A stretch of 64,000 nt of DNA from Gammaproteobacteria bacterium (GTDB taxonomy: Bacteria; Pseudomonadota; Gammaproteobacteria; Steroidobacterales; Foliamicaceae): NCBI GenBank assembly GCA_011523505.1, contig WTGP01000008.1, positions 244,629-308,628 of the forward strand. The letters are read 5' to 3'. The translations under genes and the position numbers were made by a program. Position 1 is the first letter of the stretch, and each line of letters begins with the position of its first letter. The notes under the pieces were generated by a model, which was given only the letters and a program-made list of their open reading frames with translations, did not search any database and had not been told where the DNA came from. Below, piece after piece: positions 59,609 to 64,000 of the stretch.

Positions 59609-60967
59609 ATGAAACTCGTGCTGTGGGCGTTAGCCGGCGCGCTGATCGTGCTGCTGATCCTGAGTTACACGGGAATCGCCCGGTTTGAGACCCCGCCGAG
59701 GGAAACCGCAACGCTCCCGCTCCCGGAAGGCATCACTCAGAAAAACCTTTGCCGCGACGACAGCTTCGGGCGCCACTGCTGGAAGGAAGTCGTGAACCGG
59801 CCGGGGTGCTTCACATGGGTCTTCGTGGAATCGCCGGACCAGGAATTCTATTGGCAGGGCGAATGCCCCGATGGCCTGGCGGAAGGAGAGCACGGTCTGG
59901 AATCGCGATCGCACCTCGATTTGTCCATTTTCGTCTTCTCGCTGCTCGACGGCAGGCACGAGGGAACGCTCGTCAGGGGCAAGCGGCAGGGCGATTGGTA
60001 CTCCCGGTACCTGGGCGGCAGGGAGGTGGAGCAGTCGTACTTGTACGGGTATCGGCACGGAATCCGCTGGGTCGCCCAAGGGAACGGAGAATTCGACGAA
60101 ATTCCCTACGTTCTGGGCCGGCAAAGCGATGCCCCGATCCGGTACAGACTGGGTGGAGAAAGAATCATCCACCCGTGGGAGCAGCGCTACGACGAGGATT
60201 GGCCGTACCACGACGGGTACCGGCACGGCTTTGAGCTTGTGTCAGGCACTGACGGAGAAACCCGGAGGGAGCTGTTTGTCGAGAACAGAAAAGTCGTCGC
60301 CTGGGGGCCCGCCGAATCGAATGACGAACCGGTTGACCGTCCGTTTCCCGATGGCGGGCTAACGGGACGCTACATGCTGCACCTTGCCGCCGGGAGTGAC
60401 GCAATCGAGCACTACTTTGATGGGACCGAAGCCGAAGGGCAATTCGCCGACGGAGTCATGCAGGGAGAATGGACCATCCGCGATCCCGGCGGAACGGTCC
60501 GCAGCGGGCGTTACCAGGACAACCGTCCGACAGGCCAATGGGTCGAGATCGACCACGGCAGGAGCTCCGCGCAGGGACCCTACCTGGGCCAATACAAGCA
60601 CGGCGACTGGGTGGTTCGATACGACGACGGCGCGGTGCACGAAGGCCCCTATGAGCACGGCGTTCGCGACGGCAAATGGCTGATGAAGGAAGCCGACGGG
60701 CGCGTGGTGGAAGGCGAATACCGGGGCGACAGGCCGAACGGCGAATGGATCTACCGTTATCCGGACGGAAAGATCGAGAGAGTTTCCCTGCTGGGCGGCA
60801 TCAGGCACGGAAAATGGACCACCACGCTGCCGGACGGCGCCGGGAGCGAAGGCTTCTACTGGGAAGGAAGCAAGTTCGGGGATTGGGTCGTGCGCAAACC
60901 GGACGGATCCGTTATAGAGGAATTCTGGGAGAACGGCGTGCTCGTCGAGACCGCATCCCTCAACTAG
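59609..60967 (+). CDS. MORN-repeat exported/anchored protein
   Basis: N-terminal TM; repeats such as GPYLGQYKHGDWVVRYDDGAVHEGPYEHGVRDGKWLMKEADGRVVEGEYRGDRPNGEWIYRYPDGK. Confidence 0.85.
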   Translation: MKLVLWALAGALIVLLILSYTGIARFETPPRETATLPLPEGITQKNLCRDDSFGRHCWKEVVNRPGCFTWVFVESPDQEFYWQGECPDGLAEGEHGLESRSHLDLSIFVFSLLDGRHEGTLVRGKRQGDWYSRYLGGREVEQSYLYGYRHGIRWVAQGNGEFDEIPYVLGRQSDAPIRYRLGGERIIHPWEQRYDEDWPYHDGYRHGFELVSGTDGETRRELFVENRKVVAWGPAESNDEPVDRPFPDGGLTGRYMLHLAAGSDAIEHYFDGTEAEGQFADGVMQGEWTIRDPGGTVRSGRYQDNRPTGQWVEIDHGRSSAQGPYLGQYKHGDWVVRYDDGAVHEGPYEHGVRDGKWLMKEADGRVVEGEYRGDRPNGEWIYRYPDGKIERVSLLGGIRHGKWTTTLPDGAGSEGFYWEGSKFGDWVVRKPDGSVIEEFWENGVLVETASLN

Positions 60968-61011
60968 CCTGCGTGATTCCCGACGAACCAATAAATCAAC
61001 GGAGAAACGAG

Positions 61012-62274
61012 ATGCGTAAATACATGATTACCCTCTTATTGGCACTGCTGGCGGCATCGCCGGCGCAAGCCGACGAAACGTCGGTGATGGTGCTGGAAGG
61101 CCGGACGGTAGCGCCGTACGACAATGGAAAATTCGCGGTGCTTGACAGCAGGCGAGGCTGGGACACCGCCCGATGGGAAGAATGGCAAAGTACGGCAAAG
61201 CCGGACGAACAGCCGCCCATTGAAGCCTACGGCGCCATCGCCTGGGCGCCGATTGGCCCCGATGGCGCATTTCGCCTGGAAATCGCGGTGGACCAGCCGC
61301 GCGTGGCCACCTTCGCCGTAATTGGCGCAGTGCTGCCCAACGGCGGTCGCTTGGGGCCGAACCGACAGGGCAACAATTTCATCCTGGAGCCCGGCGAACT
61401 CAAGTTGCAGATGATCCGCCAAGATTACTCGGAGATCACCGGCGGCCACTACAACGACGCCGTGTTCAACTCCTGGCGCCTTACCGACGAATACCGGCAG
61501 GCGTGGGCCGACGCCGAACAAGCACGAGCGGACCACGAGCAGGCGCAGGCCGAAATCGGGGACGAAGTCCTGCCGGGAGACGACCCGCGGGAGCAAGCCA
61601 GGCGGCGCCTTTGGGACCGCATGGGCGAGACCAATATGGAGTTGTATCAGCTTCAGGAACAGGGCATGTCCAAGGTCGCGCTCACCCATCCCGACCCGCT
61701 TGCACGAAAGTTCGCCATCCAGGCATCCTGGATTGTCGGACCGTGGATGAACGACGCGTTGCGCTCGCTCGCCAAACTGACGCCGGACGATCCGTGGGTC
61801 GCCGGCAGGCTCGCCCCCGCCACGAATGTGATAACAATCAAAGCTCCGAAGGTGGGTGACAGATTCGTGGACTTCTCCGGCGACACCCTTGAGGGCGTGG
61901 AGGTGCGACTGGCCGATGTGCAATCCGAAAACCGCCTGGTCCTGGTGGAGTTCTGGGCGTCGTGGTGCGGCCCCTGCCGGGTAGAGATTCCACACATGAA
62001 GCAAGCCTATGCCCGCTTCCATGACAAGGGCTTCGAGATCGTCTCATACACGGTCGACGAGGAACGCGAGGACTGGGAGGAGGCGTCGGCCGAGGAAGAC
62101 CTGCCCTGGATTGATATCGGCATGGGATTCGAGACGGAATTGGCGCAAGCCTACAGCCTCAGGAATCTGGGCATACCGAGGAACTACCTGCTTGATTCGA
62201 GCACCGGAAAAATCGTCGCGGCCAACCTTTACCAACACAAGCTCGACGAAAAACTGGAAGAATTGCTCGACTAG
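61012..62274 (+). CDS. TlpA-like exported thioredoxin-fold protein (paralog of 58345..59595)
   Basis: Signal peptide; VLVEFWASWCGPCRVEIPHMKQAYARFHDKGFEIVSYTVDEEREDWEEASAEEDLPW. Confidence 0.9.
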   Translation: MRKYMITLLLALLAASPAQADETSVMVLEGRTVAPYDNGKFAVLDSRRGWDTARWEEWQSTAKPDEQPPIEAYGAIAWAPIGPDGAFRLEIAVDQPRVATFAVIGAVLPNGGRLGPNRQGNNFILEPGELKLQMIRQDYSEITGGHYNDAVFNSWRLTDEYRQAWADAEQARADHEQAQAEIGDEVLPGDDPREQARRRLWDRMGETNMELYQLQEQGMSKVALTHPDPLARKFAIQASWIVGPWMNDALRSLAKLTPDDPWVAGRLAPATNVITIKAPKVGDRFVDFSGDTLEGVEVRLADVQSENRLVLVEFWASWCGPCRVEIPHMKQAYARFHDKGFEIVSYTVDEEREDWEEASAEEDLPWIDIGMGFETELAQAYSLRNLGIPRNYLLDSSTGKIVAANLYQHKLDEKLEELLD

Positions 62275-63530
62275 GCCTTGTCCCGCAAGGAATTCGCCCA
62301 GGCGCTCGGCGAAAACGGTTCAATGGCTTCCAGGGACTTTTCCCGGAAGCGGGACTGCAGGCGAGGCGGCACGACGGGGCAAGCGGTTTCGGTGCGGCCG
62401 AACAGGCGGTAGCGGCGCTCGCCGACGAAGCGGTAGCCGGCATTTCTCCATCGCCTGGGGAAGGCGCCGAGAAACACCGCCAACACCAGCCACATTCCGC
62501 CCAGCATTTTCAGTATCCGAATTGCGGCATCGCTCTCCAGCAGCAGGCCCACGTCGCTCTTGAGCACAATGCTGTCCGGAAGCCCGGCCCGTTCTTCCGC
62601 CGTGAACGCCGCGCGAAAGAACTTGCTTTGCAGCGGCGAGAAAGTGATGCGCTCGTCGGTGTCCTCCGCCAGCACGAATCGGGCGAGGCGATGGCACAAG
62701 GCGCAGGTTCCGTCGTAGAACAGCGTTGCCCGCTCGGGCGGTTTGCGGCTTCTGATCCAACCGGGATCGAACGCGAACAGGTGAATCAGCAACAGGACAA
62801 TCGACGCCCCGGCAAAATCAACCAGAAAGGCAATACACATTTGAGTTGCGAAGAGCGCGCACCAGAACCAGACGCGGACTCTGTCGAACATCATGAATAG
62901 CGGGAACAAGTAGCCGACCAGCATTGCCTTCAACTCAAGCGCATCGACCAGAAACGGCGGCAGCGATCCAAGGAGATCCGGGGAAACGTATTCACGCAGG
63001 TACGGATCGGGAAACACATCCGGCAGGAATACTCCCGCCACCGTCTGCGGACCGAATGTCAGGGATTGGCCTGCCAGTAGATAGCTCCATGCCAATAGCA
63101 ACCAGGTACCGAGAACGAGTGCAGCCGGGAAACGCCAGCCCGCGCCCGGATCCGGTCGTGCTCGCGCCGCCAGGGAACCATATGGCGCCCTGCGCATAAG
63201 CAGGTGCGCCAACAGCATCCAAACCAGAGGGGTGACGCTCGCCTTGGGAAGCGCAGGATTCAGGCCGTACAGGTAAACCAGAATGAACCCGAGATAAAGC
63301 GCCGCCCACTTGTCGGCGAGCCCGACGATGAACAAGAGCGACGCGACCGCCGCAACGCAGGTGACGGCCAGCACAAACCCGGACGGCAAGTCCCAGGCCC
63401 AGAGCGAGAGCTGCACGAAATGCGACAGCAGAAAGCCGCCCAGCAGCACGCGAAAAATGCTGTATTGACCCCCGGTCCATCCAAAGGGCCAAGAACCCCA
63501 AACCCCATCTAACTTGCCGGCCATCGCCAC
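62271..63530 (-). CDS. HTTM-like membrane domain fused to a DUF393/DCC1-like thiol-disulfide domain
   Basis: PFGWTGGQYSIFRVLLGGFLLSHFVQL with several TM segments; LFYDGTCALCHRLARFVLAED (CxxC); start uncertain (GTG 63530, ATG 63524). Confidence 0.82.
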   Translation of the reverse strand: MAMAGKLDGVWGSWPFGWTGGQYSIFRVLLGGFLLSHFVQLSLWAWDLPSGFVLAVTCVAAVASLLFIVGLADKWAALYLGFILVYLYGLNPALPKASVTPLVWMLLAHLLMRRAPYGSLAARARPDPGAGWRFPAALVLGTWLLLAWSYLLAGQSLTFGPQTVAGVFLPDVFPDPYLREYVSPDLLGSLPPFLVDALELKAMLVGYLFPLFMMFDRVRVWFWCALFATQMCIAFLVDFAGASIVLLLIHLFAFDPGWIRSRKPPERATLFYDGTCALCHRLARFVLAEDTDERITFSPLQSKFFRAAFTAEERAGLPDSIVLKSDVGLLLESDAAIRILKMLGGMWLVLAVFLGAFPRRWRNAGYRFVGERRYRLFGRTETACPVVPPRLQSRFREKSLEAIEPFSPSAWANSLRDKA

Positions 63531-63611
63531 CTGCCCCCAACGCTCACGGGAGTATCGGTAGATTTCGTCGATGCGGAGTGCAGCCTATCCTTTGGCGCGC
63601 ACGACAATCAT
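63531..63611 (-). pseudogene. Remnant of a ParE-like toxin N-terminus
   Basis: Immediately after parD (ATGA overlap): MIVVRAKG-stop-AALRIDEIYRYSRERWGQ, then continuous with the frame of the HTTM/DUF393 gene. Confidence 0.6.
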
Positions 63612-63874
63612 GGGCTGGGACACTCCTTGTTCCTGGCAATAACTTTGGAAGCGGAAAGCGGACGAAAGGATTTCTCCGGAGCAGCAAAGGCACGGGTCAA
63701 TTCAGCCTTCAACCGCTCGAAGGCCTCGTGCTCCGACCGCTCCTTGTCCCGCCGGATCAGATCGCGCACATACTCGCTAACGTTCTCGTAGGAACCGTTC
63801 TCCCCCACATTGGCGGATAGGAAGTCACGCAATGCTCCGCTGAGCCGAACCGTAATTGTCGTTTTGCTTGGCAT
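63608..63874 (-). CDS. ParD-like type II antitoxin
   Basis: TTITVRLSGALRDFLSANVGENGSYENVSEYVRDLIRRDKER (ribbon-helix-helix pattern). Confidence 0.88.
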   Translation of the reverse strand: MPSKTTITVRLSGALRDFLSANVGENGSYENVSEYVRDLIRRDKERSEHEAFERLKAELTRAFAAPEKSFRPLSASKVIARNKECPSP

Positions 63875-63903
63875 GGAGCGTTCTATTCGATGGAAGAAAA
63901 TTC

Positions 63904-63932
63904 AATATAACCAATATGTAATACCTATACAA
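63904..63932 (-). promoter_or_regulatory. Putative sigma70-type promoter of parD
   Basis: On minus strand TTGTAT-17 nt-TATATT, about 30 nt upstream of the parD ATG, in an AT-rich patch. Confidence 0.5.
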
Positions 63933-63965
63933 TCCGGCTGGGCCACATGTCAGCCCAAAGTTGTA

Positions 63966-64000
63966 ATGTCCCCTTTCTCCAAAGTACAGATGTCCCCTTT
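63966..64000. repeat. Two direct copies of ATGTCCCCTTT at the window edge
   Basis: 63966-63976 and 63990-64000. Confidence 0.6.

Noticed and set aside
60370-60960. Periodic MORN segments as possible DNA repeats
   Set aside because: Periodicity is at protein level (GxxxGxW motifs); nucleotide copies are divergent, so it is a protein repeat and not a DNA repeat array.

Overview
High-GC (roughly two-thirds GC by eye) chromosomal window, most consistent with a gammaproteobacterium: it carries the conserved thrS-infC-rpmI-rplT-pheS-pheT-ihfA-merR-tRNA-Pro block. The left ~16 kb is housekeeping: hisC(partial)-hisB-hisH-hisA-hisF, a separate convergent hisE, a fused aspartate kinase/DAP decarboxylase, an FAD-linked oxidase, an AI-2E permease and the translation block. 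From ~17 kb to ~58 kb the window is accessory and catabolic: (a) a tightly overlapping minus-strand operon with a Rieske ring-hydroxylating oxygenase, acyl-CoA ligase, thiolase-fold protein, a Zn-ribbon/OB (DUF35)-SDR fusion, an SDR and a cyclase; (b) three serine hydrolase paralogs around a cytochrome c fused to an unknown domain; (c) a coxG-S-L-M-D-E type molybdenum hydroxylase cluster with the form-II-like AYRGAGR motif, running into gdhA; (d) a DeoR regulator, amidase, two MmgE/PrpD proteins, hydantoinase A/B and a YrdC-like protein; (e) a TonB-dependent receptor, two spinster-like MFS paralogs, a VOC protein, a MoeA-like protein and a class III aminotransferase. The right end has a TlpA-MORN-TlpA cassette, an HTTM/DUF393 fusion, and a ParD antitoxin whose ParE partner appears to be a truncated remnant, next to an AT-rich patch and a repeated motif at the window edge. 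The observations I rate highest are the DUF35-SDR fusion beside a thiolase-fold protein lacking canonical catalytic residues, a PheT lacking its OB-fold tRNA-binding domain, the decayed parDE locus, a perfect 14-bp direct repeat with 21-bp spacing at the DeoR start, a YrdC-like gene in the hydantoinase cluster, and a hairpin that places an MFS start codon in its loop. No rRNA genes or CRISPR arrays were seen. All family assignments are from reading motifs and gene order; no database search was run.
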